Assembly: GCA_964036195.1 (NCBI GenBank)
Contig: OZ038460.1
Location: 17,363,504 to 17,427,503 of the forward strand
Reading direction: 5' to 3'
DNA from: Sphaerolaimus hirsutus
Taxonomy: Eukaryota; Nematoda; Chromadorea; Monhysterida; Sphaerolaimidae
Length of the DNA stretch: 64,000 bases
In this document: piece by piece, positions 44,601 to 55,754 of the stretch
How the letters are laid out: every line of letters starts with the position of its first letter
Position numbering within the stretch: the stretch's first letter is position 1
Translations under genes and position numbers: made by a program
Notes under the pieces: model-generated
The model's database searches: none
Seen by the model: only the letters and a program-made list of their open reading frames with translations
What the model was told of the DNA's origin: nothing

Positions 44601-45512
44601 AGATAGACAAAATATATACTCAAACAATGAAAATATGTATTGGTCTGCCAAAATCATGCAGCAACAGCTCGTTGCTACTAGACATTGGTGGCATCCTTCC
44701 CTCGGATAAATACCACCAACTAGTTCTTACAAATGACATCTATATGAATCACATAAACAAAAATAGATGGCTAGTAAGAGCGCTTGAAGTTGATCAGCAG
44801 GTGGCTGGGAATAATCGTCTGTACATTGACAACACAAATGAGATGCTAGTGCAAAAAAGCATGATAGCTGTCTCATTAATAGGATCAACTACTACAATGA
44901 GGAAACTTGATGTGAAACAACAGATTCAAAGAATACGTATGCGGAAGATAAAGTGTAAAATTCGTGAGGAAACAGCTCTGGATAGTAGAGGGGGACAGAT
45001 GGACCAATTGGAGATACGCAACATCCACTACAATGAGAAAAATTGGCTGGCTGCCAGATATAATGCACTACGGACCAGAAATGGGAAGTGTCGAAAAATA
45101 TGTCAATTCTGCTCTGATGACAAGGTGAAAATAGTTGCAAACCTACACCATATCATGAACATATGTAAATGGAATGCAAGGGAGAGGGCAAACCTCGTTA
45201 ACATACCATGCAGTATCCCATGTAAATGGAGCACTAACGCATTAGGTAAAGAGACCTGTCACGCACATAGGCATGGTTTGGACGGCATGATTCAAAAATG
45301 TATAGCCCAGATAACAGATAGATAGTTATTAAGATCCCAGATAACAAACAGACTGTACAGATTGTGTGGTATACTACCTGAAGACCCTGGAAATGTATGG
45401 TAAGGTTGCCAATACTGCAACTACGCCGTGCAAATCCAGGGGGGGTGGCTTGCAAGAGGGGCGTAATCCCGTAAGGGGTATGGCCCTAGATCTCATTTAA
45501 TTAAATTAAATT
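41671..45512 (+). mobile_element. Near full-length LINE (non-LTR retrotransposon), 3842 bp
   Basis: Boundaries are fixed by a perfect 7-bp target duplication AACAGTT (41664-41670 and 45513-45519) and by continuity of the interrupted mariner arm. The 3' end is a short ATTTAATTAAATTAAATT repeat rather than poly(A). One long ORF contains endonuclease, reverse transcriptase and a C-terminal zinc knuckle. I do not assign a clade. Confidence 0.9.
41860..45325 (+). pseudogene. LINE polyprotein: AP endonuclease, reverse transcriptase, zinc knuckle; one frameshift
   Basis: The protein nicks target DNA and reverse-transcribes the element RNA at the nick. The frame is open from the element's first base; the first in-frame ATG is at 41860. 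Seen in order: endonuclease motifs CFTETQ, DFNGHIG, a RNAQSVIDL block and SDHNAI; RT motifs HKKGDKGDLRNYR, GGFRPGRRTLDN, CFVDAVKAFDRVDR, GVIQGCALSP and the catalytic FADD (44155-44166). The thumb and C-terminus continue at IRYLGVTI in another frame, up to a C-X2-C-X13-H-X4-C-like knuckle (CQFC at 45101). The frame break is one extra base in a run of seven A at 44347-44353. The endonuclease has RDFN where the second copy in this window has GDFN. Otherwise it is intact, so it is young or affected by a sequencing indel. Confidence 0.88.
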
Positions 45513-45715
45513 AACAGTTTTCCATTAAAATTGACTTGTTGAGAGCAGATTGAAACCGTGCGCCTGACGTGCGCCACCCTGTATATAAATAGACAGTAGT
45601 GGAAAACTTGATGATTACATGTCACCATTTTTGGCCATTTCAGTTTTCAAAAAAGTCAGGGTGAAAACTAGTGTGTGTAGGCAGAATATTTACCTGCTTC
45701 AAATACAATTTTAAC

Positions 45716-46286
45716 TAGGGTTCAAACGGGATCCCAATCCCGATCCCGGATCCCGTGAAATTCCGGGATTTAGCAGTCCCGATCCCGATCCCGAAACCCC
45801 AATCCCAATCCCGATCCCGATCCCGAAATCCAAAAATACCAATCCCGATCCTGAAAACTTTCAAATCCCGATCCCGATCCCGAGAATCTCCCAAATCCGG
45901 GATCCCGATCCCGGAAAAAAAGCGAAAAGTATAAAAAGTGAAAAAATGGCATTTTTGCATGCAAAAATGTGAACGCAAACCCCCAGCGTCCATTTTATGT
46001 CACTTTTCTGGCATCCAACAGTGTTTTGAGACCTTTATGATTAACTGTGAATGCCAGAACAGTGACGAAAATCTATATCCCTAGACCCCAATCCCGATCC
46101 TGAAAAAATGCCAATCGCGATCCCGTGACCCCAATACCGGCCAATCCCGATCCCGATCCCGAAATCTCAGAATACCAATCCCGATCCCGATCCCGAAACC
46201 CCAATTCCGATCCCGATCCCAAAATCTCAAAAAGTGAATCTCGATACCAATCCGGATCCCAAAAAGTCAATCCTGTTTGAACCCTA
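45716..46286. mobile_element. hAT-like element, TAGGGTTCAAACGGGA family, third copy
   Basis: Ends TAGGGTTCAAACGGGATCC and CTGTTTGAACCCTA, with perfect ATTTTAAC duplications (45708-45715 and 46287-46294). GATCCCGATCCCG arms; the core (45.93-46.07 kb) is shared with 23.45-23.58 kb. Confidence 0.88.
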
Positions 46287-46294
46287 ATTTTAAC

Positions 46295-46978
46295 CCAATA
46301 ATGCTGTACATAAACAGATAGATTTTCTGGAGAAAATCACTCACAAATTTCTCTTGCACAGATTACATGTTTTAGTCATAAAGTGCAATCATTGCACCAC
46401 AATGTATCAAGTATGAGTGATTTTCTCAGTGATTTTTTTTCAAATTTAAAAAATATATATAAATATATCACTCAGAATTTGGAAAAAATATAAATATATC
46501 TAAATCTCAGGTTATTTATATTTATTGTGATTTTCGAAAATATAAATCACGGGTTATTTTTCGAATGCTAACTATAGTTTCCGTCCCGTCTGTTGCTCGG
46601 CTTGGTTTGCGCTCAGTAAGGGTCAAATATTGGTTTCCATTACGCTGGCTAAATTTCGTGCGTGTGGTCGATTTTTGCTCGATTACACGACCCCCACCAC
46701 CAATTTGGCATCGGAATGGATCAAAGGTTGAATGCGATGGGGATTAACCACCCATTCGATGGAGATTATATGGCCACGTTTCTTAGTAATGGCTCCAATT
46801 AAACGCGTTCTTAAAGTTTAAAAGAAATAGTTTCAAGAACACAAGGGCAAGATAAACTAAATTTATTTCAAAGAATTTTTGTTGAGTAGCATTTTTCCGC
46901 ACAGCTCAAATTTTTATATATCTCCAAATTTAAAAGTATAATTTATACTGGCGGCGTGCCAAACGGGACGGAAAGTGT
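46295..46978. other. AT-rich stretch without a supported gene
   Basis: Contains AAATATATATAAATATATCAC blocks as near 40.28 kb, then apparently unique sequence. No domain or splice structure recognised. Confidence 0.35.
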
Positions 46979-47430
46979 ACCGTATTTCCTCGAAATACCC
47001 CCCCCCCCCTTGAAATACCCCCCCTCGTTTGACCCGCCCCCCTCTCGGGACCACTATGAAACAATCACCCCCCCCCTCGAAATACCCCCCCCCAAAATTG
47101 AGTGTAAAGGGAACGTACATGACAATAACTGTAGTTTGTGTTCTGTGTACTGCAGAACACACGTTAAAACAATGTCGGTGTCACGTTAGAACAGTGTACA
47201 TACCATCTACATACTAATATTAGTCTACAGAACCTTATAAATGGCAGTTTTCGTGCATTTTTCGACGTCTGCGTACGTTTCAGACGACAATTTCGTACTT
47301 GGTTTTCAAAAATTTGTATGTGAAATAATAACCCCCCCCTCGAAATACCCCCCCCCCTCGTTTAACCCCCCCCTCTCGGGACCACTATGAAACAATCACC
47401 CCCCGGGGGGTATTTCGAGGAAATACGGTA
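46979..47430. repeat. CCGTATTTCC repeat, long copy
   Basis: Ends ACCGTATTTCCTCGAAATAC and GTATTTCGAGGAAATACGGT, C-runs, and a conserved core (ACGTGTGTTCTGC in inverse, CATACTAATATTAGTCTAC, TTCGACGTCTGCGTACG). Same core as 3084-3533 in opposite orientation. Confidence 0.75.
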
Positions 47431-48362
47431 ATTTGCTTTCATTTTACTCCTCATTCGACTTCCCACTTTACTTTTCTTGCACATTCTTTCTTGAGGCGTT
47501 TGGTTTCGTAAGCCGTAACATGGCGTTTTTCAAACTCGAGCGCCAAGCGCCAATGGCGCCATAGCAAAATAGCGCCAAGCACCATGGCGCTTTTTCCTTT
47601 GGCGCTAGCGTGGTGTTGATTTAGAACTAGGTATTTTAGTTAGCATTGTGTTGTTTTCTGTGTTTTCTGTTGTGCTGTGTTTTCAATAACAATGGTAAAA
47701 TAAATGAAAATTCGATAGTATTTTGAATTTTTCTTCTTTAATTTTGTATGTTTATTCATAGTCAGAATTTTTGAGTTCTTATTCATAGCCATAGTTTTTA
47801 ATTCTGAAAATTCGACAAGTAAACATGTAGAAGGTTACTAGACAAGAGACAAAAATTTTCACTCATAAGGTTAATTTTCTTAACAATTTTACAAAAATAA
47901 ATCTTTTTATACAATGTTGCAAAGATTCGCAATTAAACTTTATTTTCAAATTTTTCATTATATTTTATATATATTTTATTGTTTTATTTTCCATTTTATT
48001 TTCAATTTTATCTTCATTTTTTTAAATTTTATTCTCTTACATTATTCCCAACCCTGCACACCACAAAGTGTACAACCAGAATTTTATTTTTCTATGACGA
48101 ACTATTTCTTTCTCAAAATGTTTTGTAAATAAATAGTATTTTTGTAAAAAAGACATGAATCAATTGACAGAGTAGCACAATCGGTAAACTTATAAAAATC
48201 AGACTGGAAAATTAAATGTGGACGTAATGAACGATTTTGTTGAACAATAGCTTCAGATAGGAATTCTTGGAAAATGAACAGTTTATAAACAATTTACTGC
48301 ATTTCTTGTAATAGAAGGGCGCCATTCTATCTTAGGCTGCCTTTCCATTTTTTAGCGTGAAC
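47431..48362. other. Gene-free stretch
   Basis: GGCGCC words at 47.53-47.61 kb, then AT-rich low-complexity sequence. At 48.31-48.34 kb is an AGAAGGGCGCCATTCTAT block resembling 62.76 kb. No gene supported. Confidence 0.35.
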
Positions 48363-49309
48363 TAGTGATGGAATGGCGCCATGGCGCTGGCGCCATTTGA
48401 GGGCGCCAAAGGGCGCCGCGCCATGGCGCCATTGGCGCCCTTTTTCTGTGGCGCCCTCATTCTGAAAGGCGCCATGGCGCCCTTGGCGCTTGGCGCCCTT
48501 TTTCTGTGGCGCCCTTGGCGCCTGGCGCCCTCATTCTGAAAGGCGCCATGGCGCCCTTGGCGCTTGGCGCCCTTTTTCCGTGGCGCCCTTGGCGCCTGGC
48601 GCCCTGCTATTAAAGGGCGCCAAAAAGGTGCCAGCAGGGTTTCAAGGTGAGTGCTGTATAAATGGAAAAAAAGATGAAAAACGCATTCATGGATGATCTG
48701 AATTCGCCAGAAAAATGGATGAAGTGGTGTGAGTAGGTATAAATCTTTTGTGCAACGGTACATCAGATGTGTCTGACAGATCAGAAGACGAGAATGATGG
48801 AACATTGAACTTGCAAAATCATAAATCAACGGATCCAAATCGTTGCAATTCTATTTTTTTTGTCCATTTCAAGGAAACATGATTGGAAAAGTCAATTTGA
48901 AGTGAATGGATTGTTGTCAAATGACAATATTCATTGTGTTTGAATTGTCATGTGAATTTTACTCGAATTTTTTTGTTGCTAGTCTTTGTTCATTACACCC
49001 TGGAGAACGCAAATTAAGTAGTGAATGCATGTAGTGAAGAAACACTTTTAGCACGCGCAGGGTGTTGTATGCACTTATTTATCCTCGCGCCCTTGGCGCC
49101 TGGCGCCCTATTTTTCAAATGGCGCCATGGCGCCCTTGGCGCTTGGCGCCCTCTTTCCGTGGCGCCCTTGGCGCCTGGCGCCCGCTTTCCGAATGGCGCC
49201 ATGGCGCCCTTTTTCTGTGGCGCCCTTGGCGCTTGGCGCCCACTTTCTGAATGGCGCCATGGCGCCATTGGCGCCTGGCGCCCTTTTTTCTGGCGCTTTT
49301 CCATCACTA
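48363..49309. mobile_element. hAT-like element with GGCGCC arrays
   Basis: Ends TAGTGATGGAATGGCGCC and GGCGCTTTTCCATCACTA, with perfect GCGTGAAC duplications (48355-48362 and 49310-49317). Each arm is about 230 bp of units like TGGCGCCCTTGGCGCCTGG. The centre (48.62-49.08 kb) is unrelated AT-rich sequence. Open frames in the arms are artefacts of the repeat. Confidence 0.88.
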
Positions 49310-49439
49310 GCGTGAACGGCAAAAGCGAAGTGAAATGGCAAGAAATTTGGCAAAAGTGAAGTAAAATGGCAAGTCCAGTTAAACGACCAACGTGCCATTT
49401 CACTTTTCCACTCTCATTTGAGTATCTGGGGGTATTTTG

Positions 49440-49830
49440 AGGAAATACGTAGGTACCGTATTTGCTTGAATAATCCCCCTGGGGGATTATTATTTCGTCA
49501 GACATTTTTGAGGGGGCAGTATTCGAGGTGGGGAATTATTCTAGGGGGGAGGGGATTATTTTTCGTCGAAATTTTCAAGCATGTTTCCATCAACACATTT
49601 CATGAAATATACCTTATAAACACAATAACGTGCCATGTTTGTTTAAATTAGGTATAACAAATAAATCAAATCTTTATAGGGGGGATTATTCGAGGGGGGG
49701 ATTATAATTATTTCCTCACTCGTCTTAGATGGGGGGATTATTCGGGGGGGGGGGGAATTATTCAAGGGGGGGACTATTCGGGGGGGGAATTATTCAAGGG
49801 GGGACTATTCAAGCAAATACGGTATTTACC
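49440..49830. repeat. CTTGAATAATCCCC repeat copy
   Basis: Starts TACCGTATTTGCTTGAATAATC and ends ATTCAAGCAAATACGGTA, with G-rich GGGGGATTATTCGAGG blocks inside. This is a subfamily of the CCGTATTTCC repeats with a different arm. Confidence 0.6.
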
Positions 49831-49983
49831 ATCAAGAAACTGAAGTGCAAAAATAACAATGCCGCTGTATAAGTAAATATTTCTGTACATAATTCAATTG
49901 TTGACGCCATTGTTTCTGGCGCACTTCAGCGCCTGGCGCCATTATTACAGAGGGCTCCCGCCGGGTTTTCTGGCGCTTTTCAA

Positions 49984-52900
49984 TCAGTACTTCTCGCAGG
50001 TGTGCTGCTGCTCACCGGCCGTGTGCACGTCTTCATGTTTCTTCAGATATCCCCTTGTGGAGAATGTATTGCCACAGTGCGTGCACTCATGCGGTCGTAG
50101 GCCAAGGTGCACAGCTTTCACGTGTTTGTTCAGGATACCGCGAGTAGAGAATGCCTTGCCGCACTGCTCACAGACGTACGGCCGCTCGCCCGTGTGCACG
50201 CGCATGTGAGCCTTCAGACCCCCTTGTGAGGACAATGTCTTGCCGCACACAGTGCATTGTGTGTCTCTGCTCAGCTCGGTGGTGCACTGGGGCTGATCCC
50301 GCACCCTGTAAAGTGTGAAGTCAAGTGTCAAATGTCATGTAAAATGTACATACTGTATTTACTCAAATAATTCCCCTGGGGAATTATTTTTTTGTCAGAC
50401 ATTTTTGAGGGGGGAACTATTCAAGGGGGGAATTAGTCAAGTGGTGAAATTATTATTTCCTCTAATTTTTCAAGTATGTTACCGTCGCACAACATACACA
50501 TGTACCGTACTTCCTCGAATTACCCCCCGGGGGGTTATTTTTTCAGAGTGAAAATTTTGAGAGAAAAACGTGAAAAATGCAACAATAACCACCATTTATA
50601 AGTTTTTACAGCCTTTTATAAGGATGTAGATGGTATAAACGATGTTCTAACGTAACACAGTGTTTTGAACGTCTGTTATGCATTTCCCGAACCACAATAT
50701 CATAGTGCCCATTGTGAGGAGGGTATTTCGAGGGGGGGGGATTTCGAGGAAATACGGTATTTACGTCCAATTTCCATTCGTAGTGCACATTCCTTTGCAT
50801 CCTTACACACCGAATGTGCTGCATTTATATTCGATGAATCAAACGAGGCACCAGAGTTGTTAAAATACCGGTATTTTTGGAAAGTGTAAGTGTAAGTGTA
50901 AATACACTTTCCAAATTTTGAGTATGGATACCAAAAGTGTAAGGTATTTTAAAAATACCTAGGAAAGTGTAAAAAAAGCGTAAGTGTAAAAAAAATTTTT
51001 AGAAAGAGCTCTCACTGTTGAGCATTAGAATACACCACTGTTTTCACCTGTAGATCAATATATTCGTCATTTTTATGCATCATTTCACATTTTACTGCCT
51101 TTTATGAAACATTTCAGACTGTAGCATATACTGTAGTGGTATGAAGTTCACTAATAATGGCACTTTTTCAGTGTTGATATTTACTGATTAAGCAATGTGA
51201 TACACACTGCTTAAATGCAAGATTGGACATGCAGCAAATGTCAATGCAAAAGCCAGTTGACTTTGTGTCCAGCTGGTGAATTTCCATTGATCTTGTCCTT
51301 TTTACAAAAGTATGATGAAACTGTATAATACCATGAGTACTGATCAAAGGTTGGAGATCAAAGGCCAGTTTGTACATTTGCCGTATTTTCTACATTCAAT
51401 GCATAACTGCATGTGTGCACTGTGCAGTTATTTTTTGTACATGACCCTATTTTATGCTTTGACAAAAGCATAAAACAGGGCCATCTGAAAGAAAAAAATA
51501 CACTTTCTGTACCCGGGTATTTTGCTCAGGAAAGTGTAAAAAAAGTGCATGGGTATTTTATGAAAGTGTAAGTGTAAGTGTAAATATAAATACCCATTTA
51601 CCCGGGTATTTCGGGTAAGTGTAAATACACTTTCGCAACTCTGCGAGGCACTCTATTTTGCTTGGTTTGATTTCATCGATTGTCTTTTTAATAAATGTGC
51701 ATTATTTATTCTCCATCATTGTGGAGGGGGAATTATTCAAGTGGGGGAATTATTCGAGTAAATTCTGTATATAAAAGCACAAAAAGACAAGATTTTATTG
51801 ATGAACTTTTGACACTTTGTATTACAATGACAAGTTTGTTTGTATGACATTTTCCGCAGCATTTGACATTTTACTCAGACTTTACAGGGTCCGGGATTGG
51901 CACCTGGAGGGTAGCGTAGTGTACAGCTCTGAGGTGACCAGCCAAACCTCCTCGCTGACTGAAAGCCCTACCACACAGCTGGCACTCGTGTGGCTTCTCA
52001 CCAAAGTGCACTGCTCTGATATGTGCAGCCAAGTCTGACTGCTTGCTGAATGCACCGCCGCAGAGTGTGCACTCGTGTGGTCGTAGGCCAAGGTGCACAA
52101 ACGTCACGTGTCTGTCCAAACTCTCGGGTAGAGTGAACGCCCTGCCGCACTGCTGGCAGACGTACGGCCGCTCGCCCGTGTGCACGCGCATGTGATTGTT
52201 CAAAGTGTTTTGTGAAGACAATGTCTTGCCGCACTGGGTGCAGCTATATGACTGGAGCCGGTCGCCCGTATGTGCGACACGCATGTGCGACTTCACATTT
52301 GTTTGTAAGTCAAATGCCTTGCCGCAGAGAGCGCATTTATATGGTCGCACGTCGAAGTGAACAGCATCCACATGTTTCTTCATACTTTGCTTCACAGCGA
52401 AAGCCCTGGTGCCAGTCCCAGACCTTGTAAAATGCTCTGTAAAATGCCAAATATCATGCAAAGTGTCTAAAGTCATGGAAAATGAATTGCAAAATGGCAA
52501 CTCGGTTGCCATTTTGCAGGTCATTTTCCATGACTTTTGACACTTTGCATGACATTTGGCATTTTACACGGCATTTCACAGGGTCTGGGAGTGCCCCCTG
52601 CCGCACAGTTCGCAGACGTACGGCCGCTCGCCCGTGTGCACGCGCGTGTGATGATTCAGATATCTTCTCGAGGAAAACGCCTTGTCGCAGTGAGTGCACT
52701 GATGCGGTCGCAGGCCCAAGTGAACATCATTCACGTGAGTCTTCAGACGCTGCTGTGAAGGGAATGCCTTGCGGCAGTGTTCGCACGCGTACGCCTTCTT
52801 GCCGGTGTGCACGAGCATGTGAATGCCCATACTCCCGCGTGTGTAGAATGCCTTGCCGCAGTGGGTGCACTGGTGCGGTCGCAGACCCAGGTGTACGGCG

Positions 52901-53379
52901 TCCACGTGTTTCTTCAGACTTCGTCGAATGGAGAAGGCTTTGGCACAGTGTTCGCATTTGTACGGTCGCAAGTCTAAGTGGACGGCATTCACGTGGTTCT
53001 TCAGGCTTCGCCGTATGGAGAAGCCCTTGCCGCAGTGGTCGCACGTGAACGGCCGCTCGCCCGTGTGCACGCGCATGTGAAGGCGCATATACTGACGGGT
53101 GCAGAATGTCTTGTCGCAGAGGGTGCATCTCGTGCCTTTGCTAGTCTGTGCCCTGCGCTGTGCAGTCGTTGGTTGCATGAGCTGCACTTGCACACTGAGC
53201 CGCTCGCAGCCCCGCCCCGCCCCGGCCGTCTGCGAGGGGAATGACTGTGCAGCGCTGCAACACAATGCCACGGCTGCGGCTGCACTCACCTGTGCGCTCT
53301 GCTCGCTGCTGCCGCGCCGCTCCACTGGCCAATGGCCGCTCGCCGTGCCGCTCAAGCTCCGCCCATCTGAGTGGCACAT
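49984..53379 (-). CDS. C2H2 zinc-finger protein C, fifteen fingers
   Basis: Exon 1 53290-53379 (ATG, donor GCACAG|GTGAGTGCAG), exon 2 52598-53229, exon 3 51904-52405, exon 4 49984-50286: 1527 nt, 508 aa, or 461 aa if the ATG at 53178 (MQPTTAQRR) is used, as in genes A and B. Fingers run from CTLCDKTF to CTHCGNTF with HTGERPY and HLGLRPHEC linkers. Most have 12 residues between Cys and His. Finger 7 (CELCG|RAFAVKQSMKKH) is restored only by removing the element at 52406-52597. The last intron is another introner-like element in a linker (HYATLQ|CTTELSRDTQ). A probable DNA-binding regulator, targets unknown. Exon 1 is a close paralogue of gene B exon 1. Confidence 0.85.
50287..51903 (-). mobile_element. 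Introner-like element forming the last intron of zinc-finger gene C
   Basis: Boundaries are CCCTCCAG|GTGCCAATCCC and GATCAGCCCCAG|TGCACC, GT-AG, phase 0 on both sides. About 1.4 kb of its 1617 bp is a later nested insertion (50.35-51.77 kb, ends ACTGTATTTACTCAAATAAT and its inverse). The core is therefore about 200 bp. Confidence 0.85.
50852..51643. mobile_element. hAT-like element, CAGAGTTG family, copy 2
   Basis: Ends CAGAGTTGTTAAAATACC and TTTCGCAACTCTG, with perfect CGAGGCAC duplications (50844-50851 and 51644-51651). It is an uninterrupted version of 32727-34947, in inverse orientation. Confidence 0.88.
52406..52597 (-). mobile_element. Introner-like element in finger 7 of zinc-finger gene C
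   Basis: 192 bp. Boundaries are TGCGGCAG|GGGGCACTCCC and TGGCACCAG|GGCTTTC, with CAGG duplicated. Removal rebuilds C-X2-C-X12-H. No GT lies at the 5' junction for any alignment of the duplication, so it would be a GG-AG intron. Splicing at internal terminal-repeat sites (CT|GTGAAA to ACAAG|G) is in frame but adds residues inside the finger. Confidence 0.82.
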
Positions 53380-53829
53380 GCATTCAATCAACGTTTAAAA
53401 GATGTTTTGGCACAGTTCCAAATACAAATACAGCTACACAGATGCCAGGTGTGGACGATCTTGTAAATCTAGTAAAATTTATCTACTAAGATAGATCTAG
53501 TAAAATTGTTCAAAAAATTTTTATCAATGCGAGCATGCTTTGGCTCCTTATATTATATGATTGGGTGGATTGAACATCACTGCACTGCTGCCGGCTGGAA
53601 TACTGACCGGACTAGTGATGGAAGGCACCAGCCACCAGGGCACCGGTGCCGCGGTGCTGGGCACCAAAGGGCACCAGCACTGGTGCTGGTGCTGTTATTT
53701 TTTTATTCAAGGGTGGATAGTTATTCAAGCTCATGGGGGGAGTTTTTTCGTCAGAGTTTTTGAGGGGGAGTTATTCAAGGGATATTCAAGGGGGTCTTAC
53801 TCGAGGGAATACGGTACTTTGGAGTAAGT

Positions 53830-54215
53830 AATTTTAACGGGGCAGGCCTGATACGCACATCTGCCCGATACGCACATTTTCCCATTTTTTTTCACTTGAC
53901 ACTTTTTCAAGTGATTTTCAGATATGAGTGAAGTGAAAAAAGTTCACTAATGTCATTGCGCAACTTTTTTTCACTTTACTCATATCTGAAAATCACTTGA
54001 AAATGTGTCAAGTGAAAAAAACAGTGAAAGATAGCCATTTTTCACTGTTTTTCACTTGACACTTTTTCAAGTGATTTTCAGATATGAGTGAAGTGAAAAA
54101 AGTTCACTTATGTTATCGCGCAACTTTTTTTCACTTTACTCATATCTGAAAATCACTTGAAAAAGTGTCAAGTGGAAAAAACGGGCACATGTGCGTATCG
54201 GGCAGATGTGCGTAT
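53830..54215. repeat. Palindromic repeat with GATACGCACATCTGCCCG arms
   Basis: Four alternating units of TTTTCACTTGACACTTTTTCAA and inverse, bounded by CGCACATCTGCCCG and its inverse. Related to 9.24-9.76 kb. Confidence 0.6.
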
Positions 54216-54284
54216 CAGTGCACACCCATTTTAACACTGTGCACAAAAGATTTCAGAGAAAAATCGGCAAAATACACAAAATTG

Positions 54285-54500
54285 CTTCCGCAAAAACCAT
54301 CTGCAGAGGACTCACTTTGATTTGGCATGGTGCCAGTAGCCAGATGCAATGCCGCAGCCGATCACTGATGCCTGCCCGCCGCAGCGTACAAAGCATTTGG
54401 ACCAATCGACGTTTAGTAAGATTATAAGGACAGCGAATTGCGACAACAACTGTTACTGTGGTCTGCCCGTGGTCGATGTATTTTTCCGAAAACTGGATTT
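54285..54500 (-). promoter_or_regulatory. Second copy of the candidate promoter/first exon
   Basis: Paralogue of 39044-39260: one CCAAT box kept (CGATTGGTCC), ATG in GGCACCATGCCAAATCAAA, donor GTGAGTCC. In copy 1 the last exon base is G, here A. Part of the duplicated block 54.24-55.44 kb. Confidence 0.4.
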
Positions 54501-54768
54501 TTTCGAGAATGAAATAGGAAATTGAAATATCGAATGATGAAAATCTTGTTGAAACATGAATTTATTTGTACTGTATATTCATAGCACTACTTATACTGAA
54601 TTTATACTGATTATTCCGCTTTTTATTTCTAACGGTTTACGATTTACATCCCATCAATTTTGAGTGAACTTTTTCATTTTGGGGGCGAAAAGTACGATTG
54701 CAAACATAAATCATGTTTTTATACTGTAATTTAAGTGCACATAAAATACTATATATTTGTGTTTTAAG

Positions 54769-55048
54769 TAGTGATGTAAAAGCGCCATGGCGCTGGCGCC
54801 TGGCGCTAGCGCCAAAGGAAAAAGCGCCATGGCGCTTTTGGCGCTTGGCGCTATCTTTGCGTGGCGCCAGGAACAAAACGCCTGGCGCTGGCGCTTGGCG
54901 CTAGCGCCAAAGCAAAAAGCGCCATGGCGCTCTTGGCGCTTGGCGCTATTTTTCTCTGGCGCCATTGGCGCTTGGCGCTAGAGATCGAAAAAGCGCCATG
55001 GCGCTTTTGGCGCTTGGCGCCAAACTCCTGGCGCTTTTTACATCACTA
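54769..55048. mobile_element. 280-bp hAT-like element of GGCGCC/GGCGCT arrays
   Basis: Ends TAGTGATGTAAAAGCGCC and GGCGCTTTTTACATCACTA, with perfect GTTTTAAG duplications (54761-54768 and 55049-55056). Almost all of it is GCGCCATGGCGCT-type words. It interrupts segmental duplication copy 2. Confidence 0.9.
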
Positions 55049-55754
55049 GTTTTAAGGTTCAACCGGAACATTAAGGTACTCAATCGTCTAAAAAATGATT
55101 GGAATTATTTTTTCGGGTAGTGTGAGGCAAGGCTTAGGTAAAGAAAAACAAACACTGTACACGTCAAATGTAATTCACAATATGTATATCATTTGAAATT
55201 ACATTAGTCAATGTATAGCACGATAACAAAAACACAAAGGTAATCACTCTCTTATTACAAAATGGACAAGGAAGCTAAGAAATTCAGTATACCATCATTG
55301 ATAACATGAAAAAAAGATAAGATAGCGTTGACCACAGATAAGACGTGCCAATTCCACAAATGGACAAGTGACAAGGAATGGGCATTTTATGAACAGTGAT
55401 AAAAACTCGCAGATCGTGAACAAGTTACCATTAAAATAACTTTACTTCTCACTCAACTTTCCACTTGAGTTTTCTCGTCACTTGCAAGACTATTCCAGCA
55501 ATTTAATAAACAAGCTTAAATAAACCACGGTCGACTTTTCATACAGCGCAACAGCATTATGCAATCTGTATGGCCAAGTCCCAGACGCAAATGTAAAATG
55601 CATAATTGTTCAAACGTATTTACGTTTACTCGAAAAATATGTAGGTACACTTTACAAATATTTATGTTTACCTTGAAAAAAGTACAGTACATTAAAACAT
55701 TGTAAAATGTGAGTGTTGCTAGACTAACGTTCCTTCATAGTTGTTGAAACGTAT

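Larger units (their letters stand above)
41190..45581 (-). mobile_element. Decayed Tc/mariner-like element split by a LINE
   Basis: TA-flanked ends CCAGGTGGCACATGTCAGGC (left) and its inverse ending GCGCCACCCTG (right). The inverted repeat is long: an outer part 41190-41262 pairs with 45520-45581, and an inner part 41262-41325 with 41598-41663. The LINE separates the two parts of the right arm. Without it the element is about 550 bp, enough only for a transposase remnant. Confidence 0.8.

Noticed and set aside
48362..49505. Proline/alanine/arginine-rich frames (APGAKGA-type repeats) as a collagen-like or antifreeze protein
   Set aside because: They are translations of GGCGCC arrays in both strands and several frames within a transposon bounded by target duplications.
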